Shown here piece after piece: positions 50,541-62,188 of a stretch of DNA of 64,000 nucleotides. The notes under the pieces are model-generated. The model worked only from the letters and a program-made list of their open reading frames with translations. It was not told the DNA's origin and ran no database searches. The translations under genes and the position numbers were made by a program. Source of the DNA: Erythrocercus mccallii (Eukaryota > Chordata > Aves > Passeriformes > Dicruridae); contig VZRG01002610.1 of the NCBI GenBank assembly GCA_013397435.1, positions 12,949-76,948 on the forward strand, read 5' to 3'. Within the stretch, counting starts at the first letter, position 1. Every line of letters starts with the position of its first letter.

Positions 50541-52030
50541 GGAAATGAGTGATATATTGCTCCTCATCTGGTGAGCAGTAGCAGATGTGAGGGCCTTGCA
50601 GGTCATCTTCGAAGGCTTGGAGAAATCAGCACTGAAAATGTTTGCTACATGGATGCATCATGCTGGGAAAGCTCAGTTTTTTACTTTCTATCTGACAGCC
50701 TGGAGTATAGGCATGGACATGCCGAACATACCCATCCTCTTTCTAAAGGTGCTCAATCCAAGATGCAAGGTTTATATACTGTCTCAAAACCAGCTGTCAT
50801 TAGGCAGAAAACAAACTCTTTTACTTCCTCTCTTAAAACACTGTATAATAATACTGAAACCAAACCCGTTTTTGAGTCCAAACTGTGACTCTGCAAAGAA
50901 AGATGTTGCAGGACTAGCTAGGAACATTAATGGTTAGGTTGTGTTCCAGCATTTGCCACACCCCATGACCTTAAGGTCCAAGATTTGCTACTGTAGTCTG
51001 TAAAAATTATTTCTTTTTTCCTTTTTAATTTTATTATCCAAGAATATCATTGTATTCCCCACAATGTGCAACAAATATATTAATGGATATATATAAGTTG
51101 TAGCCCTTTCCTCCTCCTAATGACTTCCATTTTCTCTCAATCAGCTCTCCAATTTTCTCTCATAAATCAGAAAGAATAATCCTGTGCATGAGTATCTCAA
51201 TGACCAGATAATATTTCAAAAAAGGTTAATAAAAATTAAGGTCTCTCTTCCAAAAAATTTCAGTAGAAATTAATTTCTTCACAATGCTTTTTGCTTTTCA
51301 GAAATACCATAATAATTTTGGGGCCCCAGTTTTTAATTTTGATCATTGACTACACTATTGGAACAATCTGTTTCATCCTGTATCAATGTGAAGACACAAC
51401 ACATCATGAGAATGAGCTAATTTTGGGATGGTGCTTATGAACAATAAGATACTGATGAATGTATCCACTCTGTGACTCACATCCTTGCTAATTCCCATGC
51501 ATCCCTTATGGAGGCTTCCAGGATGAAGGTTGTCATTGAGTTTTTACCGCTGGCAGCTATAGCTGAGTTGCAAGTTACATCGCTCAAGCTGTGGCTGTTC
51601 TTTCAAGACCTTGGCCACAGAGCAAGGCAGGCCAAAGAAGAGAAAGTGCAAAAATTGATTCAAAGATCTCAGATCTCCTATTCTCTCTCCCATAGCACCA
51701 TGAGAAACTTCCCACTGCCTTTCCCAGCTCAGGCAGGTGTTTCCTGTGGGGAGGTTTTGATGTCAGCAGATGGAAGAACAACTGAAAGATGAGAATGGGT
51801 ATCCAGAGATATCTTGGTGGAAGGGGAAATGCCCTAAGAGAAAGAAAGCTGTCATCACACTGTGGCCTTTGCTCGTTCTTGTTAGAACCAGCTGAAATTT
51901 TGTCATGTAACCAATTTATTTCCTATTGAAAACACTGATTTATCAAGACTGAATTTTGTGGACTGAAAGGATGGTTTCATTGGGTGCTTTGGCATAGAGG
52001 GAGAAAATAAGATGATCTTAAAAATTGTCA
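50541..52030. other. Unique non-coding sequence
   Basis: Overlapping plus-strand frames of 105 and 116 codons (50571-50937) and one of 106 (51472-51792) show no recognised family and no codon pattern I can defend. Confidence 0.45.
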
Positions 52031-52088
52031 AATGTCAAAAATTAATTTTTTACTTTTTTATATTAAAAAAAATTAAATTTTTGACATT
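52031..52088. repeat. AT-rich imperfect hairpin
   Basis: The left arm starts 'AATGTCAAAAATTAATTTTT' and the right arm ends 'AATTAAATTTTTGACATT'. They are complementary over about 20 bp with one indel, around a short loop. Confidence 0.85.
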
Positions 52089-54699
52089 GTCTTGACAGGA
52101 GAAGACTTTCTCACACAAGCAGTACCAGAAGACTGTGAAAAGGGATGAAATTACAGGGGGCAAGTAACAGTGTCACCATAAAGCTGTAAATGTAGGTTTG
52201 TTTCTCTCCTGGTTAGGGAAACCCATTGTCATTTCAGGGTGATTTAAATTTAGTGAAGTATGAGAATTACTGTGTCTTAGAAGCAGAGGAGACCTCCAGA
52301 GTCCACAGATTTGTTCAGTTCTAATTTTGTGGCTATGAGTTATCCAGTTTATGATAATTACCTGTCTTATGAAAATCAAGTGTGGTTTGATTTGCTTTCA
52401 GTTGCCCAGCGGGTAGCAAGAACATGCCACAGCATTTTTTAAGACCTCAAGGCAATTCATTCTCATAAACACAGGGGAAAGGAAGCTGCCTTCACCCTGA
52501 GTACAGTAAAAAGCAGACTTTTGGGTAGTGACTCATTTAGCCACACAAGCCCCGAATTGGTTTTGCACACAGTCGGTTTTGTGGCACACTAACTTTGTCG
52601 CTTCTAGATAGGAGTTCAAGACACTGCAGGAAGTCAAAACCACAATAAATGCATAGGTCTCAGTGACAAAAGTTTGCAAAGTTACTGAGAAGAAAAAAAA
52701 CCCTGCATATTGGCTTAGAGACCAAACTACTTAAAACAAATCGTAATCCAATGGAAATTATATGCTCAGTCTGAAAAAAAAACAGATTGTTTCCATTGTG
52801 GTATAGGGAAAGATCCTTTTAAGCCTTCTCTTCATGAAAAATGAACTGTCAAAATGTATTTCATCTTCTAAAGCAAAAAACATGTCCTTCCTTTCACCAT
52901 TTTTTTTCATTTATTTACCTCTAATCAACATTGAAACTGAACACAACTGCACCATGCAGGTTGATTTCTGATCCAAATATCTTCACTTTTGATAGTAGAG
53001 AATATATTTTTTAATCTGTATAACTTTTGGAAATTCTGTATATCCCTGCTTATGGACTACTTCATTTTGTTGAAATATGGTATTGCATTTAATTTAATGT
53101 TTTTGAAGGTCCAAAGAATTCCAGTAGGTGCAGAAGCAGCTTGTGACACTTGTCTGTTTATGCAAACCTTTCAGATTTTTTGTTACTGCAGTGAGAATCA
53201 CTCTTTTTCTCCCACAACAATTTTTTTTCAAGATCTTCTTAAGGTTCTGTACATTTTTTGTGCTTCACTTCTGTGAATATTAAGAAGGAAGTATTTGCAG
53301 TGAGCTGCCTAGGAGGGGCAGAAACACCTGAAGATTTTCGTTAGACCCCATTCATCTTGCCTGGAAAAACCTACAAAGTATTGAACTCTCTGAAGTTCAT
53401 ACAGATTTGGTGGTGGGTTGACTTGATATAGCAGAAAATATTCCTTGTTGTAAGGAATAATGATAAATCCACAACTTCTTTCATGTTTCACTCTAATATT
53501 GCATGAATGGCAGCAGACTTCTCAAGCTGTGGGTGATGTGAACAATTCTTTTAGCAAGCACAAGTTTATATTTAAGAAGTATAAGTCCCTGTGTCCTGCT
53601 GATCTCAGTGACTTGCTTTGCCCTGCAGGATCCTGATGAAGGATGAACATCTCCCTCACCAATGTTGTGCATTGGTTTGTAGTCTTGGGTTTTGCTTTTC
53701 CTCAGCTCTATACAGTTACAGCCATGATGCAGAGCTCATACACAAGTCCTCTGTTTCATCCTTATATCATTAATGATCTGGCAGCAGCATACATTTCAGG
53801 TTTTTGTTCTCTCTTTTCTCAAAGGATTTCTGTCAGTCAGGTAACTAACATCCCCATGGACAAGCTGGCATGGAAGATAGCAATGTTGTCATGAGATTCT
53901 TTAAAAGGCTGCTTTAAAACCAACAAAATCAGTCTTGCCAGCACTTATTTTGTCCCTTCAGAGGAGATTGGGGTTTGATTCTAGAGAATAGCAAGGAACA
54001 GAAGGTGTTTTCCCATTCTATTGTGAAGTTCTGAGGTGAGGTCAGATGGCTGATGATGTCTAAAAAAACAGAAGATGAATCTGTGAACGTTGGCTACGCA
54101 GGACAGAAATAGCAAGCCCAGAGCAATGCAGAGGGTTTTATTTCTTAAAGCCTTTTAAATGCTATAGGTAATTTATATTTGAATATAATTAAATATGTGA
54201 TAATGCAGTGTTCTTAATTGCAGTCTTCAGAGTAATCTTGCCCTTTCTAAAGAAGTATCTCTTTGATATAGAAATGATTAATGAAGAATTATAATTTAGA
54301 AGAGATATTCATAGCCTTCAATCTGATGTGCGTAACACCAGACCACAAAACCTTGTAGCTATGTCTGCACCAGACACTTAATTGAGTTTAAATAACAGTT
54401 TATCTTTAGCTCATTTTCAAGTGACAGAAAGTCTTCCACATATTCAGTTTAACTGTTTCAATGGTTAATTATCTTCACAGTTTAAAGTGTACGCTGCATT
54501 CCTACTCTGGATTCACAATAGCTTTGTTTCAGACTACCAAGTCTCATTAAGGTTTGCTCTCCATAATTAAAAAAATTGTCTGTTTTCTAAAATTCTCTCC
54601 TAACACAGGTATTTGTAGACCATGATTAATTCACCTCTTACTATACTCCTAGATAAACTGGATAGATTGGACTTCTTAAATTTCTCATTGTGAGACAGG
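52089..54699. other. Unique non-coding sequence
   Basis: About 2.6 kb, AT-rich, no recognised transposon or exon. Confidence 0.45.
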
Positions 54700-54960
54700 T
54701 TTTCCCTGCTTTAAATCATGCTTGTAATGTTTCTCTGATTGCTTTCAGACTCACACACAGCCTCTTTTAAAGTGTAGAAACCAGAATCGAGATACCATCT
54801 TCCTTACCAAGGAACTTTGCTTCCCTTCTTTATTTGATAATTCCGCTGCTTAGATGTTCAGGGCTGCATTTACCCTCTTAGTGACAACATTGGGTACTTA
54901 TATGCCCTTGAGAACCTACATGCCCACAATATTTTTTTAGCAGGACACCTGTTTCTTTTG
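54700..54960 (-). mobile_element. Possible ancient CR1/L3 fragment
   Basis: 'TTCAGGGCTGCATTTACCCT' and 'GTGACAACATTGGGTACTTA' resemble the reverse of an old CR1/L3 ORF2 region ('cagcccaggactgcattagcc', 'cagcatcacactggg'). Highly diverged. Confidence 0.42.
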
Positions 54961-55029
54961 TGGTGTCCATGTAGCCTTCTGTTCCAGAATACAGTCATCT
55001 CAGCAAAATATTTATCTTATCTAATATTG

Positions 55030-55129
55030 GCGAAGGGCAGGGTTAGATGGCATATTGGGAAGAAATTCTTCCCTAGGAGGGTGGGGAGGCCCTGGCACAG
55101 CTTGCCCAGAGAAGCTGTGGCTGCCTCTG
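55030..55129 (+). mobile_element. CR1 LINE 3' region, part 1 of split copy
   Basis: 'GGGTTAGATGGCATATTGGG', 'AAGAAATTCTTCCCTAGGAG', 'GGCCCTGGCACAGCTTGCCC' and 'AGAAGCTGTGGCTGCC' are interrupted at CCTCTG by an LTR. The CR1 resumes after 55454. Confidence 0.93.
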
Positions 55130-55454
55130 TGATATTTAGCCCCTGCAGCCCTCCAGAGTTCCCAGGCTAGCTCAGATCCTAGACAGCTTTGGGGGAATAT
55201 ATCAGAGGCAAGGTAAAAGATTCCAGAAGAGGCTCTAACCCCCAGATGTAGTCCAAGATGTTTAGTCTCGAAGGTGTCCAGGGAAAAAGAGACCAGATCA
55301 GGAAGAGCAGGGGTCTTATCTAGACTTCTGCTAAGAAGGAGATAGTTGGACCAGAACCAATGGGAGTCAGGAAAGGAAGGAAGGGTTAAACTAACACGAT
55401 TACAACTCCAGGGGGCTCTCTGGGGGATAGACCATTCCCCAGAGGAATACAACA
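55130..55454 (-). mobile_element. Solo LTR nested in CR1, 325 bp, class II-type
   Basis: The insert begins TG and ends CA and interrupts CR1 exactly. The 6-bp CCTCTG occurs at both edges (55124-55129 and 55455-55460), the duplication length usual for ERVK-like integration. On the minus strand it starts 'TGTTGTATTCC', has a TATA-like 'CTAGATAAGACCCC' near 55316, and then 'GAGACTAAACATCTTGG', which looks like a decayed AATAAA context. It carries no internal retroviral genes. The 177-codon minus-strand frame spanning 55021-55554 crosses CR1 and LTR and is an artefact. Confidence 0.9.
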
Positions 55455-55603
55455 CCTCTGGATCCCTGGAAGTGTCCAGGGCCAGGTTGGACAGGGATTT
55501 GAGCAACCTGGGATAGTGGAAGGTGTCCCTTACAACGGCAGGGGTGTGAAACAAAATTTAAAATCCCTTTCAACACAAACCATTCCGCAATTTTTTGATA
55601 CTC
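55455..55603 (+). mobile_element. CR1 LINE 3' end, part 2 of split copy
   Basis: It resumes with 'GGATCCCTGGAAGTGTCCAG', then 'GGCCAGGTTGGACAGGGATT', 'GGATAGTGGAAGGTGTCCCT', 'TTCAACACAAACCATTCCG'. The first six bases are the duplicated target. Confidence 0.93.
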
Positions 55604-57222
55604 TATTCCTGAGTGTCCATCTTATGCCATTTTATGGGTACTGAAGAAACTTGCAATCAAATAGTGCCCCTAGAATTATTGCTCCTTTATGTCAAGGGCT
55701 GTGTACCAGAGAAGCCAGTAATTATCTGAGACTTATTGTCCTGAATCATTTCTCAGCCAGCAGCTCCAGCATCTCAGACAGGCACTTGGACATACTCGAG
55801 ATTCTTCACAGGTAATGTTCTTGCATCCTCTGAGGTCACCTCTCATTCCAGTGCTTCCACAAGGAGTGTGCCCACAGAACACTCCGTGCTGTCATACCCC
55901 ACCTGGCTTTCAAAAACTTCCAGTTCACTGCTGACACCCATTGTAAGAAAGCAGCAGGAGGCAAGATCAGTAACATAAGTCACCCTCTGATTTCCTCCTT
56001 CTCTCCCTGAAGAGATCATTCTTGCCAAGAAAAGTACTTTGTGGGAGCTGAGTATTTACTGCTCTTTCAAAATCCAATTCTACTTCAGCTGACCCCGTTT
56101 ACACGCTCCTTCTCATATCCACTTATCTGGCAAATTTCCCAAATTCTGTTGCAGGAGAATAAAGTCATCCATTCCACTTGACTGTACAATTGTTGGAAAT
56201 CTGCAAAAATGCACACACCAATGAACAAAAGAAAGGGTGAGAAGAGAACTGAGGTTCAGAACATTTCATGAAAGGCCTCCACCACTTAGTGTCATTACTA
56301 ACTCTACAACCTGAGGCAATTTATTAGGAGTTTGGAAAAGCGGCTCAAAGAGCTGGATGTGGAGATTTCCATTAGAAATAAATGACTACTTTAAAGATTG
56401 CAATTGGATTCTAAAGAACAGGCTAGACAAAAATTGTGAGAGGTGAATAGCTACTGAATACTGTGGGCTGAGGGAGGGGAATAAAATTGCCACCTACTTG
56501 AAATAAATGGCTCTTCTAAAATAATGGGGTTTAAACTTTAAAATTGTTTTGTTCTGTGACATGCAGAAGGATGTATTTATAGTTATTTTCAACTTCTCCA
56601 AATAGGCAACATTTGCCTGGGAAATAATTTTCATATAAAAATATGACAATGTAATTATCCTCTCTGGCATTTTCTACATTTTGATGCTTTATTTATAATA
56701 ATCTTTCATATTTTCAGCAGTTTCAGCTATCTATATGAATTCCATCTGTGCTACAAGACAAAAAGGGCATTAATAGGAACCAAGTCACTCCTCCCTCTTT
56801 CCCCTAGCTTTTCTTTTAAATTGATGAAATGAATGCTTGCGAGAAATAAAAAAGGTTATGATTGCTAATATTACTAATGGTGATTCTGTTGATAGGGACT
56901 TATCCCAAGAGCATGATTTTCAGGAGTTATATCTGGAGATGATGGAGTTGGTTTTTTGTTCTCTTGCAGGCCATTTTACAGTAGAGATTTAATCCTATGG
57001 CGTACAGGAATATTTTTTTCTGTACACCCACATTCACCTCATGTACCTGGCTCTCACAGACTTTGGTTGCTTGCAGTGTTGGTGATTTAATAATTCACTG
57101 GAGCCTGCACTTCCTCTTTAGCCCCACTGGATACAAGTCAAAATGTCCAGTGACATCAAACATTCTCAAGGCACATTTCATGAATGAGAACCTTAAATCA
57201 ACACTTTCCAGTAGAGAACTCT
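55604..57222. other. Unique non-coding sequence
   Basis: No exon or transposon recognised. Confidence 0.45.
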
Positions 57223-57395
57223 CAGAATCATAAACCCATAGAATAATTAAGGTTGGAAAAGCCTTCTAATGTTGAGTCCAACCATTAATCTAACACTGAT
57301 GGCTCCACGACTAAACCATGTCCCCAAGTGCCACATCAACACATTTTTTGAACACTTCCACTTGACAATTCTTCAGGACAATACTTGACCAGCTT
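57223..57395 (-). mobile_element. CR1 LINE 3' fragment (other subfamily)
   Basis: 'CAGAATCATAAACCCATAGA', 'TAAGGTTGGAAAAGCCTTCT', 'TTGAGTCCAACCATTAATCT', 'ACTAAACCATGTCCCCAAGT', 'GCCACATCAACACATTTTTT'. The 'GAGTCCAACCATTAA' type of tail is the subfamily represented by the plus copy at 12339. Confidence 0.9.
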
Positions 57396-59496
57396 AAGTA
57401 CATAGCTTATCTTCCTGTTTCACATCCTGCCCCCTCAGGGTTGGAAAAAGATATTCAGACTACTGATTATTTCCAAATCTCCTCCCCTATTAAGTATCAT
57501 AAATCCTATCTGCTCAGAAGTAAGGTCTCAGCAGTAAAATATTGATGTCCTCATCACTGAAAATACACAGGTCTGTGTCAAAAGGGCTGAACATGAGATT
57601 TTGGGTTGTGGGATGGAAAGACAGGAACCAGTCTCCTACCTGGTTGACAGATAATAGCATAGAATGGATAAAGGATGGACTAACAGAAGACTATTCAATA
57701 CTTTTTTCTTTTTTCCTTTTTCCTTTTTTCTTTTTTTTTTTTTTTTCAAAATCCAATCAAATGCTTACCCTCAATGCAAGTTTCTAGTCAGCTTGAAGGC
57801 CAAGGACAGGGTGGTATAATTAGCCATGTCTCACTTACGTGGGTCTCTAGTAATAATGATGCTCGACAGGATCATTTAATATGTCCCTGTTACAGCTCAT
57901 CTTCAGCACATCTGAGTAATTCGTGATCCTGCTAGAACGGCTGCAGGAGCATTTAAGTACAAATGGAGGAAGGTGGAAAAGAAGACATAATCTGGGATGC
58001 CTTCCAGACAGCCATAGCCACTAAACTGAGGTGCCAAAATTAGGAGTGCAGCCTCTGCGGGCTCCTCTTTGTTAATGGTGGCAAGGAGGGAGCAGATGTT
58101 CCTACTCTGATGACAATTCAGAAATTGCATAGGTTGCTTTCCCTCTTTTTACCTCTTCAACTCCAAAAAACCAAATTCTGGCTAAATATCTTCAAATTCC
58201 TGTTATTCAAAGCAGAAAAACACCAGAGGGCCGCTGTTGGCATGAACTTGGAAGTATATGCTCATGAAAAACAGGGTTCCTGACTTCTCTCTAGTCCCAG
58301 CCTCAACAATTCCTCCAAACAAGTTTATTAAACATATTTTTGTTTTCACCTTTCCTTTCATTTCACCACTCTAGACTTAGCCATCAAACATGAGCCACAA
58401 TTTCTGTAGAAAAACAAATAATACCATTGGAAGCCAGACTTTCTGGTGAATTTGCTACTAATTTAGCTAAATTGATAGGAAAAGAGGCCAAAAAAAGCAA
58501 GACTGCTCAAGTGATATATCCTGCTGAAGATGGAGAGAGACAATGAAGAAATCATAGCAAGCCAAAATATCACTGATTGGTGAAAAGAGTCTCATACCTC
58601 TGTAAAGCATTCTTGTTTTCCTGAGGTTTATTTTCCTGGAAGGTTTAGCAAAATATAATCCTTCACCCAAAGTGTATGAATGTTGCCATGCAATCATTGT
58701 TGCCTCTCTTTTTCCACTCACTTCTTTTACTGAAATAGACTGAACTTGATGAGTGGAAAGCACATTTTTAAAAACTTTTTTTTTCCACCCACAATGAGCA
58801 GTAAAAGGATGCTGGGAATGTAATCTGTGTCTAAAGTTATAAAAAGCTGAAATATCATTTATAGCAGGACTTGCATCATCTGGAGATTGTTGGAGGAAAA
58901 GGATAAAGCTATAGGGCTGCATTGGGTGAAAAAGGAAAAAATCCTAACTCTACTACCATATGCCCTTCACAACAGGTTTCCTGTGTCTGAGCCAAATAAT
59001 CGATCTCCACTTTTCCCACTCATATCCTTAGTCATGATTTTCATCAAACTCTGTTCTCCTAACTGATGATATAAAGAGATTGATTGCTGGATGAAAAAAA
59101 TGAAAGGCACAAATGATGCCAGTAGCCACGATTTTGCTGTTTGCCGTCTGAAAACCCAAACACTTGGCCTGTTTTGCAACTCTTCCTCTAGAGAGAAAAG
59201 AGTGAGAATCTTGCTTGGTGTGCCAGGCTTAGGTCCCACTGGCCCTGGAAACCTGACTCTAGTGAAAACTGGTTGGGAATTTTGTGATTTCAACAAAAAA
59301 TTCTAGTTTCTAAAACTGAGTCTATTCATTCTTGAAATTTGTTTAGTCCCCAAATGGATTGGGTGGGGTTTTTTTGTCATGAAAGGAAAAACCAGATCAA
59401 GACCACTATACAGGAATGATGTGATCAGCTGGAAGAAACCTCTGGTTTCTGGAATATCTCTAATATCTGGAATTAATTTTTGACTAAAAATATATT
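57396..59496. other. Unique sequence with a CT-rich tract
   Basis: CTTTTT-rich pyrimidine tract at about 57701-57746. A 151-codon minus-strand frame (58467-58922) is the longest one not explained by a repeat, but I recognise no motif and do not call a gene. Confidence 0.45.
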
Positions 59497-59498
59497 AA

Positions 59499-59570
59499 AG
59501 GGAAGGGAAGTTCCGGGAAGGGAAGGGAAGTTCCGGGAAGGGAAGTTCCGGGAAGGGAAGGGAAGGGAAG
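59499..59570. repeat. GGGAA array with three TTCCGGGAA motifs
   Basis: GGGAA pentamers are interspersed with TTCCGGGAA at 59511-59519, 59531-59539 and 59546-59554. The 9-mer fits the TTCNNNGAA palindrome bound by STAT proteins, but here it is plausibly a repeat variant. Confidence 0.92.
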
Positions 59571-59950
59571 NNNNNNNNNNNNNNNNNNNNNNNNNNNNNN
59601 NNNNNNNNNNNNNNNNNNNNNNNNNNNNNNNNNNNNNNNNNNNNNNNNNNNNNNNNNNNNNNNNNNNNNNNNNNNNNNNNNNNNNNNNNNNNNNNNNNNN
59701 NNNNNNNNNNNNNNNNNNNNNNNNNNNNNNNNNNNNNNNNNNNNNNNNNNNNNNNNNNNNNNNNNNNNNNNNNNNNNNNNNNNNNNNNNNNNNNNNNNNN
59801 NNNNNNNNNNNNNNNNNNNNNNNNNNNNNNNNNNNNNNNNNNNNNNNNNNNNNNNNNNNNNNNNNNNNNNNNNNNNNNNNNNNNNNNNNNNNNNNNNNNN
59901 NNNNNNNNNNNNNNNNNNNNNNNNNNNNNNNNNNNNNNNNNNNNNNNNNN
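59571..59950. other. Assembly gap, 380 N
   Basis: Unresolved bases in the middle of the GGGAA array. The long frames on both strands across the gap are artefacts. Confidence 0.98.
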
Positions 59951-60044
59951 GAAGGGAAGGGAAGGGAAGGGAAGGGAAGGGAAGGGAAGGGAAGGGAAGG
60001 GAAGGGAAGGGAAGGGAAGGGAAGGGAAGGGAAGGGAAGGGAAG
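59951..60044. repeat. GAAGG pentamer array, right of gap
   Basis: About eighteen uniform GAAGG units, without the TTCCGGGAA interruptions seen on the left. Confidence 0.95.
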
Positions 60045-61336
60045 GCCAGAAATGGGGCAAATAGGCAGTTTGAAAGCTAGGTGTAAACACTACATCTCTC
60101 CAGCTATGAAAACAGCTGACCTTGATGGGGCTGTTTCCAATCATTCCTAAGCATTTTCCAGAATGAAGAGGTCTGTAGGAAAGCTCTCCGTCAACTGAAA
60201 GCAGGGTAGCTGGAAAGGAAAGAGATGTAACACCCATCTCCTATCTCCACACAGAATTGCAAAATCGAGATATACCCTCGTTTACTGCAGACAAGCACTT
60301 TTTGAAATTGGTCTTAATGTAGGTTTTTGTTTTGTCTTCCTTAAAAACCTTGGCATGTCCCCACTTGAAAACCGAAAAAAGGAATTATCAGATTTTTAGT
60401 GAAGGAGAGGGGTTTTTTCAGCTTGGTCTGTTTTAAAACTGGTGATACCCCATAGGGTGTTGCTCAGCACATCTGAATTTAACCCAGAATAGAAGTTTCA
60501 TATCCCCAGATGCTACATAAACTCAGAGGGAAAAGTGAGAGGCTGCCTCAGAAGAGAATTCAGATCAGAAGCTGATAATCAGACAGGGTAAAACAAGTCT
60601 ATAATTAGAAGAGATAAATGTAGATCGATACATTAGAATAGAAAGAGATACATTAGAATAGAATAGATTAGAAATGTATTCTCTTTAGGGCCCAGAAACC
60701 ATGAGGAAAAGGGAGGAGGTGTCAAGTTCTGGTTTTGCCATGCAGATTCAACACTGGTAATGACATATCACAGAGAAACCAAAGAATGAACAGAATTGAA
60801 AAAATGAGGATAAGGATTAATCGTGGGAATTCAACTCTGCATGGTGATTGAGGCCCTTAGATCAAAAAGGGTAATATGACAGGTCAAGGGAAAGAAAGGC
60901 GAGGTAGGTGTGAAAAGTCAACAAGAAGGAAATAAATTCGGCTGATTTCTGTAGTATGCAATTCACATCCTGATATAAATCCATGCTAACAACCCATGTC
61001 CCTTGGAGAATGTTAAGCAGACTGTAAAGGAAAAATGTATGGTCAGCAGTACTTCGAAGTCCCTACTCAGAAGAGCACACTAAATCTGTGTAAGAACAAG
61101 TATTTGAATCCACAGCCTTGAGCAAAACTGTGTCGACATTGTGCAGCACCTCAAAAAGGCACATTTCAGTCAGGCTTGAATTCAAACATGACCTTTTAAG
61201 CATCCAAGACCAGCTACTAAAAACTGTACTTATTGCAGATCTGTAAAAAAAGGAGAAAAAGAAAAAAGAAAAAAACAAGCCAGTTAGCTATTGAAATTTG
61301 GTAACTGAATAAACTGGTTGGCTGAGAAAAGGATCA
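60045..61336. other. Unique sequence with a 20-bp duplication
   Basis: A 20-bp tandem duplication starting GATACATTAGAATAGAA lies at 60627-60666. Otherwise nothing recognised. Confidence 0.5.
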
Positions 61337-61396
61337 TTCTTCTTAAAATCAATCTTCTTAAAATCAATCTTCTCAAAATCATAAATCTTAAAATCA
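61337..61396. repeat. 15-bp minisatellite, four units
   Basis: Four 15-bp units related to ATCTTCTTAAAATCA (61337-61351, 61352-61366, 61367-61381, 61382-61396). Units 1-3 differ by single changes and the fourth is more diverged. Fifteen is a multiple of three, so a minus-strand frame stays open with repeating 'KIDFK'. Confidence 0.92.
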
Positions 61397-61659
61397 TTTG
61401 TGGCTCTCAAATAGAAATAAAAGTTTACCTGGCTGCATAAATGTTGAACAATTTTATTCAGGAAAGAAGTACTGACTACAAGTTCCAGCACAAAGAAGGA
61501 ACAGCCACATTCAGCCACATAACCAGCCATCCCAACACCACTCCAGGCTTGATTCTTTCTTCTTAAATACTAAAACCACTGTTGTAGAAAAGAAATCCGC
61601 TGTTGGCCAATTTGTTCTCTTGTCACATGCATTTCAGCTACAAAATAGCAGCACTTAGA

Positions 61660-61780
61660 CGTTAGAAAGACTCCAGAGAAAGTTAATACAGATGATTGCC
61701 CTAAAGGGGCCGTAAGATGATGAGAAGCTGAGTGAATTAAATTTATTTCCCTTAGTGTGAATTGGTGAAGTTATGTTGAG
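61660..61780 (+). mobile_element. Possible ancient CR1/L3 fragment
   Basis: 'AAGACTCCAGAGAAAGTTAA', 'ACAGATGATTGCCCTAAAGG', 'TGAGTGAATTAAATTTATTT' follow the CR1/L3 order 'gtccagagaagagctac', 'aagatgatcag', 'ctgagagagctgggcttgtt'. Confidence 0.45.
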
Positions 61781-62163
61781 GTTTACAACATTTGTGTTCA
61801 GAGATCTCACTGCATCTGTGTAATGGGAGGGATGTGGGGGATTAGTTTGGACAGACGACAAATTGCAGGAGGGAGGGAGAAGAGGATATATGAGATCCTT
61901 TTATTCCATTTTTCTTTTTCACTGCTAGCTGATTAAGGAAAGCAAGGGCATCTAGGATTCTACATTTGAAAGGCTACTAGATGACTGCAAGAAACATTAG
62001 GCTGCTTGAAAGTGTCAGCACTTTACACTTTATGTAGGACTGAGCTGATTGCTATGGTGAAGAGAACATAAGTGATTCAAAAGTGAACCAGAGGTCTCCA
62101 TGTTAGAGATGTGAATATGAGCATGATGGGGGAAGGGAGCCTGGATCCATAAAATGCTGAATT

Positions 62164-62188
62164 CTTTCTTATCTCTAAGATAAGAAAG
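62164..62188. repeat. Perfect stem-loop, 11-bp stem
   Basis: CTTTCTTATCT, loop CTA, AGATAAGAAAG. It is an exact 11-bp cruciform-capable palindrome outside any recognised transposon. Confidence 0.92.

Noticed and set aside
50571..50937. Two overlapping plus-strand frames of 105 and 116 codons
   Set aside because: Neither shows a recognisable family, and overlap in different frames argues for chance.
55021..55554. 177-codon minus-strand open frame
   Set aside because: It runs through the CR1, the nested LTR and the CR1 again; it is a composite of transposon antisense sequence.
59473..60237. 254-codon minus and 194-codon plus open frames
   Set aside because: Most residues are unresolved N, and the rest is GGGAA repeat translation.
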